Origin: Ilex aquifolium
Taxonomy: Eukaryota > Streptophyta > Magnoliopsida > Aquifoliales > Aquifoliaceae
Length of the DNA stretch: 64,000 nt
Assembly (NCBI GenBank): GCA_951799425.1
Contig: OX637405.1
Location: 22,074,589 to 22,138,588 of the forward strand
Direction of reading: 5' to 3'
Of the stretch, positions 35,207-44,990 are shown piece by piece. The stretch's first letter is position 1; every line of letters begins with the position of its first letter. Under the pieces are notes generated by a model. The model saw only the letters and a program-made list of their open reading frames with translations, did no database searches and was not told the DNA's origin. The translations under genes were made by a program, and so were the position numbers.

Positions 35207-36515
35207 CTTCCCTTGTTGGAGAGCTTTGGGAGCCAAGTAGGAAGTAGGAAGTATGAAAGTTGATGGAGGCTTAGACTCCCACTCTAATTGTAGATTTAGC
35301 TCATTTCCCTTGTATGAAGTCTTTATTTTAGAGATTAGTTTGGCTTTAGTCCAACATCTCTTGCTTGTTATAATAGTAGTTTTATGCTTATGCTTATGTT
35401 TATGCTTTCATTTTTCATGCATAGAAGAGATATAGCTCACCTTTTGGTTGAGGAAGCAACCCTCCAATTCTTGGTTGAGGAAGCCACCCTCCAAATGTGA
35501 CTAGCTTTCTTCTACTTTTATTGTTCATACATTTCACTTCCATTGCTTGCGCTTCTTTCTTTTTAGAAGAGTGAAACTCTTCCACTTTTCTAGAGCTTTA
35601 CCAAAGCCGTGAAGGGTGGAATGTGATTCACCCATTCTTTGTTAAAGATTAGCTACGCATTTGTTGTTACTTTATCTTATAAGTTCTCTACTTGGAGGGA
35701 TGAGCATCACTCACTTTTCTAGCTTTACCCAAGCCATGAAGAGTGAGTAGTTTCTCATTCACTCTTTAGTAAGAGGAGAAGGGCATGTATAAGTTATCCG
35801 GGAATCATATTTGTGCAATGTTTTTATGCTTAACGCTTGTTTCTTCTTGTTATTGGATGATTGATTGCATCTAGCAAAGCTAAGGTACTTTGTATAATTG
35901 TGGGCTCTTTCTATGACACGGATGACTCTTGCATAGAAAGACTCATCAGTTCAAGGCAAGTACCCCGGCTAGATTCTCATGACTACCCTTCAATCTTCCC
36001 CCTTATTGCACTTCATTTAAAGAATGGAATATTAATATCATGATTGGATGTCTTGTAGAAACACTTGCTTGTTTGTAGACGAGTTAAGTCTCGGCACAGG
36101 AAATTCTTGTAAACTTCTAGAAAGACATCGGAATCATGTTCTTAATTCTCACAATCCATCTTTATCTTCCGATTAACATACTGTTGACACGGGAGTTAAT
36201 TGAGTTATCAAGCACAATTATGACAAACCGGATAACTAACTACATGTCCAAATCCTTGCACTAAAGAGTGACTTTTTTTTAGCATTGATCTCCTATTTTG
36301 TTATGAAAATCCTCTTGGAAATAATCTTATATTCTGTCCAGGAAAAATCATATCTCACAGCAAATCTCAAGGGTTACAACCAATAGGTCTCTACCACTAC
36401 TTGCCTTAGAAATATCAACAAAAGTTCCCTGTGGATTCGACTCCGGACTCAAACCGGATTATTACTACAGCTTGACCGCCTGCACTTGGGTGTACACATT
36501 TCGGATCAAGCATCA

Positions 36516-38262
36516 AGTTTTTGTGCTCCAAGCTTTTATGCAACAAGCCGTTGAACCACTAGGTTTACCCTAGCAGACGAGTGTTGTCTCGTGAGGGTTT
36601 CCAGTGAAGCTACCCACAAACTTCAGTCGAACAGATGTACATAGGAGAATGCTGATTAAAGTAAATTAGCATCATGGTCGTTGGGACACCAGCTTCTCAA
36701 TTTTGACTTATGTCTCACACGTCCTCATTTCACAGGTATTCATTCTATGCAAAAATTATCATTTGTTACATTGGTATTTGAAATTCTCAATGCAGTAGGA
36801 ATGATCATTCAAGCAACATGAATTGTTATGTAACAAATACTCCCTTTTATCACCTTCCATGGATAGTTTCGATTTCACAAACCTCACGTAGTATACTCTC
36901 AGCAAAAGTTCACTCTGATTATAATGACTTGTTTCTCACAGATCATGTGATCAGAAGATGGCCAATCGAAAAATCACATGCACAATTTAGGAAAGGAGTG
37001 AAATTTTAAAGAAGCAACTACTTATGTTTGGCATAATCTCATGAAATAATATTAACGCAATTAAAAGGAATGCTATTTACCATATCCCAATTTTGATTAA
37101 CAACACATGCATGTAACAGACTTGAGATCAATTAGGGCTTTTCATAGGTTGTAGCGTGGCCAGAGGTCAGTGGCTAACGAAACGACGTCAGGGATTTTCA
37201 AAAGCTATCTTTTGTTTACGTATTGTAGCACACCTTTTTCTAACTTCTTGATATTTTGCCGAGAGATGACATTTCTTTCTTTCATTTTTCTCATTTTTCA
37301 CTTTCTTGGCAAGTTCTTGCCTTTTTGCTTTTGTTTTGTTTCAGTTGTTCCAATCAACTCTTCTTGGATGATAATCTCGAATGCTCCTTTTTCTTTTCCT
37401 TTTTCTGTATCATCTTACAAAGAGGATGTAAGAAAATCAGATAGTCAAGGTATGTCAAGTATGCTTTCTTGTGGATTGGTAATCATATAGGTTTATCAAA
37501 GAAAAATTCATACATTGATGGCTCAAACATGGCTAACGAGGGATAAATTTTGTCAAAGAAAGGTCTAAGGCTCAATATTATATCAAAGATGGCCTAAGAT
37601 CATTTCTCAAGCATGTGCACATGTATGTGTCGTATATGATGGTTCCTTGTGGGATATGTCAATAGATCACTTTTAAGTGCGTCAATCAAAGTAAGGTTAA
37701 TGAGATCATTCAAAAATTGAGAGTGAAAAGAATTTACTTGAGTAAACATTGATTGTCTCTCGAAAGCATCGTTAGGTTCGAAACTCACCCTGGTGTTCTT
37801 TGTTATCTCCACTGTGTATGTCGGGTTTTCCAGGGGGTATTGGTTATATACCAATTCCATTTCCGAGTCAAATCCTCCTGTACCTTTAAAATAAAAAATA
37901 TCGATGTACATATGAAAATTTAAGTATAGAGAGAATACCAATTTTTTTCAAGAAATGTGGTTTTAAGTCTCGGTTGATAAATGGATGTGTCAAACCGATC
38001 ATGTGCATATTTACTCTAGCAAGCATTCTTAATATCCACATTTGTTCCATCACCTTTTAATTTTTATGCTAAGTCTACAAATGCATTAAAACAAATAAAA
38101 GTGATAAATGGAACCATTCATTTCAAAATATCATCTTTTAATATCAACTGTTCGATTCATTCACAATCACAGAAAAACTTACAACTATCAAAGAAGAAAT
38201 TCATAAAAAGAAGCACTTTAAACAAACATAAAAACAAGAACAATAACAGAAATCCCTCTCTC
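36516..38262 (-). other. 3' UTR of the inverted-LTR element
   Basis: This non-coding region is collinear with 23275-24289 for its right half. The part nearest the left LTR (36528-36620) is the pre-polypurine-tract region seen in plus orientation at 17037-17110. The polypurine tract itself and about 80 bases before it are absent. No gene is seen. Confidence 0.8.
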
Positions 38263-39354
38263 TCACTCTCCTCCTTGTGCACCATGTCCACCCCTCATAA
38301 GCCTAAGGATCTCATCCTGCTTAGCTTCAATGCTAAGCATGATGTCCCGTAAAGAGCGTCGGGTGCTGGTGCTGGTGCTAGGGCCTTTATCTGCTGGCTG
38401 ATCTCTCTCTTCCTCCATCTCTCTCTCCTCTTGTGCATCAAGTTCCTCTTGTACTTCATCCACTCCGTGGGTAGGGGGCTCTTCTTGCCTTGCCGCTGGG
38501 CCGCCACTATGACTTTGGCTTCTCAGGAAGGAAGCCTTGTTCAGTGGCCCCATTGGCTTTTGGATTTCCATCTCAGGCCTCACCCTTACCCCATGTTCCG
38601 TGCACATTTCAGTCACCAATGTAGCAAAAGGGAGTGCACTCCTCTTTACATCACACCCCTTCTTCATTTCATTCAGGATGAGAAAGGGGAGGTCGATGCT
38701 ATGTCCTTTGCCAATGGCATACAAAAGTCGGGCCATGTCGAGTAAAATCTCATTCTTTCTTCCTACGGGAGCGAAGTTGAACACCGCAATCAAATTCATC
38801 ATTTTATATTTGTCGGTGAGCTCCCCTTGCCTCAAAAATCTCCTCCCTGCCCATGAAAAGTCAGCTACCCCCGTCAATTCCTTTCCCACTACATTCATTG
38901 ATATATCCTTCTTTGGTGGGTAGGTAGGGTTTTGCACTCGAGGTATTTCCTCCCTTATTTCTACGATGTATGCTTCATCCACGTCAATGTGGGTACCCCT
39001 AACATATGTCCGGATTGCGCCGTTGATGATCTCAGCGTTGGAGTAAAACTCCCGCACCAAGTCAACAACGGCGTCTCCACCATTCCTCAAATACCAGACC
39101 CACTCCCTCCTCTCCATTTCCTGCCTTATTCCAATCTCAGCAAAGTCATCAATCACAACATCTCTCTCACAAACAATTGCATGCTTATGGTAAAAAATTT
39201 CATACATTTCAGCCTTTAAGGCATTGGGAAACCTGGTCCTGTCATATCTCTTTGTCCTTTGCCTTCCTTCCCTTTCTTCTATCACCTCTTCTACAATGTT
39301 TGGATCTTGGTTCACTGGTGGAGCACGCCTGACATGGAGTTTCATCCTTGGCAT
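38263..39354 (-). CDS. Accessory protein, putative plant transposon protein type (363 aa, open)
   Basis: An uninterrupted 363-aa frame starts MPRMKLHVRR at 39354. Residues about 35-60 have RTKRYDRTRFPNALKAEMYE. The central part has WVWYLRNGGDAVVDLVREFY, HIDVDEAYIVEIREEIPRV, FSWAGRRFLRQGELTDKYKM and LPFATLVTEMCTEHGVRV. The last 90 residues are acidic and low-complexity (EEREMEEERDQPADKG), followed by RRSLRDIMLSIEAKQDEILR, a likely helical end. It resembles the plant-only family annotated as 'putative plant transposon protein' (PF20167 in my recollection). That family has no proven activity, and I see no catalytic signature, signal peptide or membrane segment. Related broken genes lie at 24290-25399 and 13329-14310. 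Openness fits the young age of this insertion. Confidence 0.82.
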   Translation of the reverse strand: MPRMKLHVRRAPPVNQDPNIVEEVIEEREGRQRTKRYDRTRFPNALKAEMYEIFYHKHAIVCERDVVIDDFAEIGIRQEMERREWVWYLRNGGDAVVDLVREFYSNAEIINGAIRTYVRGTHIDVDEAYIVEIREEIPRVQNPTYPPKKDISMNVVGKELTGVADFSWAGRRFLRQGELTDKYKMMNLIAVFNFAPVGRKNEILLDMARLLYAIGKGHSIDLPFLILNEMKKGCDVKRSALPFATLVTEMCTEHGVRVRPEMEIQKPMGPLNKASFLRSQSHSGGPAARQEEPPTHGVDEVQEELDAQEEREMEEERDQPADKGPSTSTSTRRSLRDIMLSIEAKQDEILRLMRGGHGAQGGE

Positions 39355-39900
39355 GGCGTTCGAACGTGGGTTTTGGTTTGAGAGGGTGCTGAAAAGTGCT
39401 GGAAACTTAGGGTTCTTGGTCTGGGATTGATGATTTTGATGTGGAGAGGAGTTATGGAGGATCGAATTTGGGTATTCTTGGGGAATGAGGGCGAGTTGAG
39501 GTCTGTGGAGTGAAAATGAGTTCTAGGGTTTTGAAAAATTTGGGGATTTTGGCTGAAAACGACGAACCAGGCTTTTATAGCCTGAGTTGTAACGTTCGAA
39601 TGTTGGTGACGTTCGAACGTGGGTAGAAGGATTTTAAACAGACCGTTCGAACGTGGTATGGCGTTCGAACGTGGTGAGCTCTCAGTACTTTTGTGTTCTG
39701 TCAGAGGCCAAAGTACTGCAAGTTCTCTTCGTTCGAACGTTCTATTGGCGTTCAAACGTTAATCTCGTTCGAACGGTCTATTGGCGTTCGAATGGACTGA
39801 GCTCCTAGTACTTTTAAGTTCCAGCAGAAGCTTCATCAGAGGCTGAGTACTGTAAGCAGTCAACGTTCGAACGTTACCTAGCGTTCGAACGTTGAACCAA
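39355..39900 (+). repeat. CGTTCGAACG array 5' of the 363-aa gene
   Basis: Palindromes occur at 39356, 39593/39610, 39645/39661, 39729/39748, 39766/39784 and 39862/39880. The first overlaps the gene start (GGCATGGCGTTCGAACGTG). The array separates the small basic gene from the 363-aa gene and may act as its promoter region; that role is inference. Confidence 0.9.
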
Positions 39901-40160
39901 AAATTAAAGTTTTTCTCCACTACACTATATACAATCAAAGAAGGCAAAACACACAAATTTAAAAAAAAAAAACTAAGGCGTCTCAGGATGAACCCCTACC
40001 CACGTTTCAGGTTGGTATTTTGGGGCATTCCTTACTCGGCCCATATTTTCATTTTAGTCAAAATAATTTATACAAAAAGATTTTTACACTTTTTACAACA
40101 AATTCGGACCTTTGGCTTTCACTCCCCCAACAAAAGTATATATTTCCTACAGAAAATTAT
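39901..40160. other. Spacer between array and small basic gene
   Basis: Non-coding. It is collinear with 26000-26290 of Athila 1: GTCTCAGGATGAACCCCTAC and GGCATTCCTTACTCGGCCCA match 26083 and 26128. Confidence 0.7.
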
Positions 40161-40571
40161 CTAATCCAAGTCTCCCTCTGTGTCTGTGTAGAATGGACAA
40201 CCAGTAACTCTCCCAAATTCCTCTCTCACAAATCGGTTAAGCACAGTACCGGAATAGCATGGCGTATCAGGGTAATCCTTACTCAGCCCATTCACTATCC
40301 AGTCTAATCGATCAAGTGCGCGACCGGAAATTGGTTCAGAACACTGGTTGTACCTTTTTTCGTGAAAAAATCTGTCACACTGTTTATAGGCACCAAGCCT
40401 TTTGGCACGACGGCGTTTAGCAAAGCTGCTTTTGCCACAGAGGGGTTTCGCTTGTTTTTCTTTGATTTCAGCCTTCCTTACTAATCTTGTTTTTCTCATG
40501 ATCATAGTATGTACATCAGATGGAAAGGTACGTAGAACTCCTAGGCTAAACCAAAAAAGATTTACATCCAT
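40161..40571 (-). CDS. Small basic Cys-bearing protein, carlavirus NABP-like (136 aa, open)
   Basis: The frame is open from the Met at 40571 to 40161. Residues about 24-42 are basic (MRKTRLVRKAEIKEKQAKP). A block AKRRRAKRLGAYKQCDRFF follows at about residues 51-70, then RYNQCSEPI near 75. The second half (LDRLDWIVNGLSKDYPDTPC) is not basic and the end is acidic. The run of Arg/Lys followed by a short Cys cluster resembles the cysteine-rich nucleic-acid-binding proteins of carlaviruses (Carla_C4 family), some of which act as silencing suppressors. The related copy at 26290-26683 has Cys where this one has Tyr (GACKQC against GAYKQC). It could be a nuclear RNA- or DNA-binding accessory factor. 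The viral link rests on motif similarity only. Confidence 0.62.
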   Translation of the reverse strand: MDVNLFWFSLGVLRTFPSDVHTMIMRKTRLVRKAEIKEKQAKPLCGKSSFAKRRRAKRLGAYKQCDRFFHEKRYNQCSEPISGRALDRLDWIVNGLSKDYPDTPCYSGTVLNRFVREEFGRVTGCPFYTDTEGDLD

Positions 40572-40911
40572 GATTGCTAAATTTTAAGACTCACTATCTG
40601 GTTCTTTAACGTCTGCCAGTCACAAAGACGATTGAAGCTGATTCATAAGCATAATCATCAATTTATACAATCAATGTTCAAACATGATCAACAACGACAA
40701 TAAAAATTTTAAAAATTTACGAAAATTATGAACGAAAATGAACTGATGAACTGATCATACCCCCCAACCTAAACTGAACATTGTCCCCAATGTTTCGAAT
40801 TTACCGGTTCATGGAGTGTGGAGACGAGGTTGAATGGTAGAGATCTGTTCACCGCTTAGACCTACAAATAAAAACACAAAAATTACTCATCTGTGCGCAG
40901 CTCTTAGGTGT
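40572..40911 (-). other. Post-integrase spacer of the inverted-LTR element
   Basis: Non-coding. It carries the Athila block CCCCCAACCTAAACTGAACA (from 40761) and TTGTCCCCAATGTTTCG, as in Athila 1 at 26890. Near 40911 it joins abruptly to mid-gag sequence, marking the deletion of pol. Confidence 0.75.
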
Positions 40912-41237
40912 TTCCTGTTGTTGAAGGGTTCCCTACATGGAATTGGCCTTGTGGTTGCTTTGGTTGGGCAGGAAACTTGCCATTTTCGTGTATGACCATG
41001 GATTGAGTCAAATTTTGGATGTGGCTTTTAAGATCCTCAAAAGATTGAGTGGTCTGGGTTTTGAAATCAGTGAAAGCCTGTGTGGAATTATTGTTATAAT
41101 TCATTTGGCTTTGCATGAACTGATTCAGTGTATCCTCAAGGTTCCTCTTTTGTGGTGGTTGGTATGGTTGATATGCAGGAGGTCCTTGAGGTGGTGGGTA
41201 TGGCCCTTGTTGTTGGTTCATCGGTATTGGTTGTGTG
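40912..41237 (-). pseudogene. Athila gag fragment
   Basis: About 325 bases of mid-gag are read on the minus strand: PMNQQQGPYPPPQGPPAYQP, LEDTLNQFMQSQMNYNNNST, then FTDFKTQTTQSFEDLKSHIQ. It matches Athila 2 at 55786-56113 more closely than Athila 1. It is joined directly to the U5 end of the right LTR at 41238, so the PBS and about 1.25 kb of leader and gag start are missing. On its other side it is joined to post-integrase spacer. Confidence 0.9.
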
Positions 41238-42540
41238 TTGATCCGAAATGTGTACACCCAAGTGCAGGCGGTCAAGCTGTAGTAATAATCCGGTTTGAGT
41301 CCGGAGTCGAATCCACAGGGAACTTTTGTTGATATTTCTAAGGCAAGCAGTGGTAGAGACCTATTGGTTGTAACCCTTGAGATTTGCTGTGAGATATGAG
41401 TTTTCCTGGACAGAATATAAGATTCTGTCCAAGAGGATTTTCTTAACAAAATATGAGATAAATGCTAAAAAAAGTCACTCTTTAGTGCAAGGATCTGGAC
41501 ATGTAGTTAGTTATCCGGTTTGTCATAACTGTGCTTGATAACTCAATTAACTCCCGTGTCAACAATAAGTTAATCGGAAGATAAAGATGGATTGTGAGAA
41601 TTAAGAACATGATTCCGATGTCTTTCTAGAAGTTTACAAGAATTGTCTGTGCCTAGACTTAACCCATCTACAAACAAGTAAGTGTTTCTACAAGACATCC
41701 AATCATGATATTAATATTCCATTCTTTAAATGAAGTGCAATAAGGGGGAAGATTGAAGGGTAGTCATGAGGATCTAGCCAGGGTACTTGCCTTGAACTGA
41801 TGAGTCTTTCTATGCAAGAGTCATCCGTGTCATAGAAAGAGCCCACAATTATACAAAGTACCTTAGCTTGCTAGATGCAATCAATCATCCAATAACAAGA
41901 AGAAACAAGCGTTAAGCATAAAAACATTGCACAAAATATGATTCTCGGAGAACTTATACATGCCCTTCTCCTCTTACTAAAGAATGAATGAGAAACTACT
42001 CACTCTTCATGGCTTGGGTAAAGCTAGAAAATTGAGTGATGTTCATCCCTCCAAGTAGAGAACTTATAAGATAAAGTAACAACAAATGCGTAGCCAATCT
42101 TTAACAAAGAATGGGTGAATCACATTCCACCCTTTACGGCTTTGGTAAAGCTCTAGAAAAGTGGAAGAGTTTCACTCTTCTAAGAAAGAAAGAAGCGCAA
42201 GCAATGGAAGTGAAATGTATGAACAATAAAAGTAGAAGAAAGTTAGTCACATTTGGAGGGTGGCTTCCTCAACCAAGAATTGGAGGGTTGCTTCCTCAAC
42301 CAAAAGGTGAGCTATCTCTCTTCTATGCATGAAAAATGAAAGCATAAACATAAGCATAAGCATAAAACTACTGTTATAACAAGCAAGAGATGTTGGACTA
42401 AAGCCAAACTAATCTCTAAAATAAAGACTTCATACAAGGGAAATGAGCTAAATCTACAATGAGAGTGGGAGTCTAAGCCTCCATCAACTTTCCTACTTCC
42501 GACTTCCTACTTGGCTCCCAAAGCTCTCCAACAAGGGGAG

Positions 42541-42548
42541 TATTTATA
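42541..42548 (-). promoter_or_regulatory. TATA box of the right LTR
   Basis: TATTTATA on the plus strand (TATAAATA on the minus), at the conserved LTR position. Confidence 0.8.
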
Positions 42549-42647
42549 GGCAAGAGTAGGAGACAAGAGGGGGGTGAAGGAATAGTGTTTGCCGCCCAAG
42601 TCCAAGTGAACAGTCAACAACTCTGCTGCCAGTCTGTGGATAACATT

Positions 42648-43008
42648 CGAACGTGAGTTGGCGTTCGAACGTTCTTTCTGTTTTTGCACTACGGGCGTTC
42701 GAACGTTGACTGTCGTTCGAACGTTTCTTCTGTTTTTGCACTAAGGGCGTTCGAACACCAGATTTGCTCTGACCCTGTCACTCGAGTAGTCTGGTGTTCT
42801 TCTGTGAGGTTCAGTTACAACACTTTGCAGTAGTTTGGTCTTCCATCAACTCAAGTGCACGTTCGAACGTGAGTTGGCATTCAAACGTGACACTCAAGTG
42901 CTTCAGAGCTTCAGTCTTCTTTCCTCACTGCAACACGCCTTCTCTCAGCAGTTGAGTCTGCTACAGTGTAATGTGGACGTTCGAACGTGAGTTGGCGTTC
43001 GAACGTTC
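42648..43008 (+). repeat. CGTTCGAACG array in the right LTR
   Basis: The pairs mirror those at 34737-35102: 42648/42664, 42698/42715, 42859/42878 and 42978/42995. Confidence 0.9.
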
Positions 43009-43195
43009 TGGCTGTGCTCCAAGCTTCTCCAATTTTGGGCTCTAATGTGCTGGTGCTGCATCCAAGTGTGGTACTTGTTGTTCTTACGTCCTTGTTCAGT
43101 TTAGGGCCTGAAATGATATCACTTAAACTCCATTAAAGTACAATTAGTCTTAAAATGTCATAATAATATGTCAATTTTAAGTACTAATCAGTTGC

Positions 43196-43327
43196 ATGAA
43201 AGTTTGATATTCATTGCCTTTGGGCCCTTGTACAATTTATGTTCTGAAATGTCATCATTTAAACTCCATCAAAGTATAATTAGTCATAAAAAGGGCATAG
43301 TAACATGCTAATTTTAACTACTAATCA
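43196..43327 (-). repeat. 5' LTR of Athila 1, outer U3 part
   Basis: These 132 bases end AACTACTAATCA and continue the LTR interrupted at 34552. TCATG at 43328-43332 is the right TSD of Athila 1. Confidence 0.9.
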
Positions 43328-43332
43328 TCATG

Positions 43333-44290
43333 ATGTGTGCTCCTAACAAAAAATTTAAATTATACCTCCATCATCAAATAAAAATGGATAGAAAACTTGT
43401 ATAGCGTCCTCGTGCTCCCATGTAGCCTCCTCGATACCTTGGTGCTTCCACAACACCTTGACTAGCCTCACAATTTTGTCTCGCAAAACTTGCTCTCGGC
43501 TATCCAAAATATGAACCGGTCCCTCTTCGAAGGTTTCATCCGTGTCTACAACAATTCACCCCAATCCACCACATGAGTAGGGTCGGGAGTGTACTTCCGA
43601 AGCGTGGATACATGAAATACATTGTGTACATTCAACAAATGTGGAGGCAATGCCAACCAATAAGCAATTGTCCTGGCTCTCTCAAGCCCCTCAAAAGGTC
43701 CAATGTACCTCGGTGACAACTTACCTCTCTTACCAAACCAAACCATCCGTCTCTTAGGCATAACTTTCAAGAAGATGTGATTCCCTACCTCAAACTCAAG
43801 AGGCCTCCGCCGCTAGTCAGCATAGCTCTTTTGACGGCTTTGAGCCTTAAGAAGACACCATAGAATAATAGCCACCTTCTCATAGGTGTCTCTAATCATG
43901 TTCGAACTTGTCGAATGTCCTTCCCCAACCTCTGTCCAACAAATCGGAGAACGGCATGGTCTCCTGTACAAAGCTTCGTAAGGCGCCATCTGAATACTTA
44001 CATGATAACTATTATTATAGGCAAAATCAACCAAAGATAAGTGATCCTCCCAACTACCCTTGAGGTCAATGACACTTTCCCTAAGCATATCCTCCAGATT
44101 CTAGATAGTCCTCTCCGACTAATCGTCAATCTAAGGATAGAAAGTAGTACTCAATCAATTTTGTACCTATAGCTCTCTAAAAATTCTCCCAAAATTGAGC
44201 TATAAACAGAGGATCTCGATCAGACACAATAGAAATGGGTACCCCATGCAACCAGACAATCTCATACAGGTGTAAAAAGAACATACAAGC
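43333..44290 (-). pseudogene. Chromovirus C integrase with chromodomain remnant
   Basis: Read on the minus strand, the core end (GSWEDHLSLVDFAYNNSYHV, then PYEALYRRPCRSPICW, 44088-43813) is followed by the linker (GKLSPRYIGPFEGLERA) and FHVSTLRKYTPDPTHVVDWG (43770-43546). A damaged chromodomain reaches 43390. Stops near 43810 and 43545 break it. The DNA is highly similar to chromovirus A at 1990-2690. The polypurine tract that should follow is at 22057, across the Athila 1 insertion. Confidence 0.92.
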
Positions 44291-44990
44291 TTATTTCAAA
44301 TTAAGGTCTTGCCACACCCTCACTCTTTTTGTCATAATTCTTAGGATAGTAAGAATTTAGGGCTGAAGTTTGTTTCATTTGAATGTAGACATATTTCCAT
44401 CAATAGCTATTTTTCTTAATTTTGATTTTGATAGCAAAAGTTATGGCCGTTCAAAGTTAGGTAAAAAAAATAGTGTTTGTACCAGTAAAACTTGTACTTG
44501 TTCATTCTTGAACATCATATCTTTGTACCAGTACAACATCATTCGTATTGGTTCATGCTTAAATATAATGTCTAATACCAGTACAACATCACTTGTACCA
44601 GTTCATCCTTAAATAGAATGTCTTGTACCGGTACAACATTGCTTGTACCAATACAATTTGAGCAAAACGCATTTCAACAGTTAGAACAAAAAATTTAAAA
44701 TCGACCCATGTGGTCAATTCTTAGATCGGGTCCATCATAATTTCATTTGGACCCCAAATCCAACCCATTTCAATTATAATGAACTTAATTATTCTTAGAT
44801 TACATCAAGTACATCTAGGTTTCTAAGTTTGTGAATTCCAAGTATTTCGCACACATCATTACATTATGTGTCATACTCAAACACATACATTCCCAACACT
44901 TAACATATAACACCTAATATGCAATGCACATGGATGCAATGGCTTAACCCAATCTACCCTCGAGTCCTAAGGTAATCGGGAACCTAAGTT
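44291..44990. other. Internal remnant of chromovirus C with palindrome array
   Basis: No coding is recognised where gag, protease and RT should be. The interval 44495-44665 has repeats of TTGTACCAGTACAACAT and TTGTACCGGTACAACATT with spacers like TCATCCTTAAATA. The end next to the LTR (CTAAGT, then TGTGACG) does not show a canonical PBS. Confidence 0.6.
44495..44665 (+). repeat. GTACCAGTAC / GTACCGGTAC array
   Basis: About six imperfect units of roughly 30 bases, each with a palindromic or near-palindromic GTACC(A/G)GTAC core followed by AACATC(A/T). Confidence 0.85.

Larger units (their letters stand above)
34553..36515 (+). repeat. Left LTR of the inverted-LTR element (plus)
   Basis: It starts TGATTAGTACTTAAAATTG directly after TSD GTTGC. 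It ends within GGATCAAGCATCA, compared with GGATCAAGTCA in the other LTRs. AGTTTTTG follows, as it does between LTR and PBS in Athila 2, but then the sequence leaves the Athila leader, with no TGGCGCC. It contains a TATA box at 35199 and a poly-C run at 35169-35180. Confidence 0.92.
34553..43190. mobile_element. Inverted-LTR Athila derivative, innermost insertion
   Basis: An 8638-base insertion in the U3 of Athila 1 is flanked by a perfect TSD GTTGC (34548-34552 and 43191-43195). The left LTR (34553 to about 36515) is plus-strand and the right LTR (41238-43190) is minus-strand, so both outer termini are the U3 end TGATTAGTACTTAAAATTG. The two LTRs are close to identical where I compared them, closer to each other than to any other LTR here. 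The interior is minus-oriented: gag fragment, small basic gene, palindrome array, 363-aa gene, 3' UTR. Protease, RT, RNase H, integrase and any PBS are missing. Confidence 0.92.
41238..43190 (-). repeat. Right LTR of the inverted-LTR element (minus)
   Basis: The plus strand starts TTGATCCGAAATGTG, lacking the first few bases of TGACTTGATCC. It ends TTTTAAGTACTAATCA at 43190, directly before TSD GTTGC. The length, about 1953 bases, matches the left LTR. Confidence 0.93.
22138..43327 (-). mobile_element. Athila 1, nested in chromovirus C
   Basis: The minus-strand Athila element is bounded by a perfect TSD TCATG (22133-22137, 43328-43332). Order: 5' LTR (43327-43196 plus 34552-32856, split by another insertion), PBS TGGCGCCGTTGTGGGGGACC, gag, protease, RT, RNase H, integrase, small basic gene, palindrome array, plant-transposon-type gene, 3' UTR, truncated 3' LTR (23274-22138). 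Every coding region carries stops or deletions. This copy shows the complete gene order of the family. Confidence 0.93.

Noticed and set aside
34553..36515. Independent solo LTR next to the Athila 1 LTR
   Set aside because: Its left flank GTTGC is matched only at 43191, not at its own right end, and its nearest relative is the LTR at 41238-43190.
38431..38923. Plus-strand frames of 104 and 128 residues opposite the 363-aa gene
   Set aside because: They are antisense shadows of the minus-strand gene; the same shadow appears opposite the broken copy at 24.6 kb.
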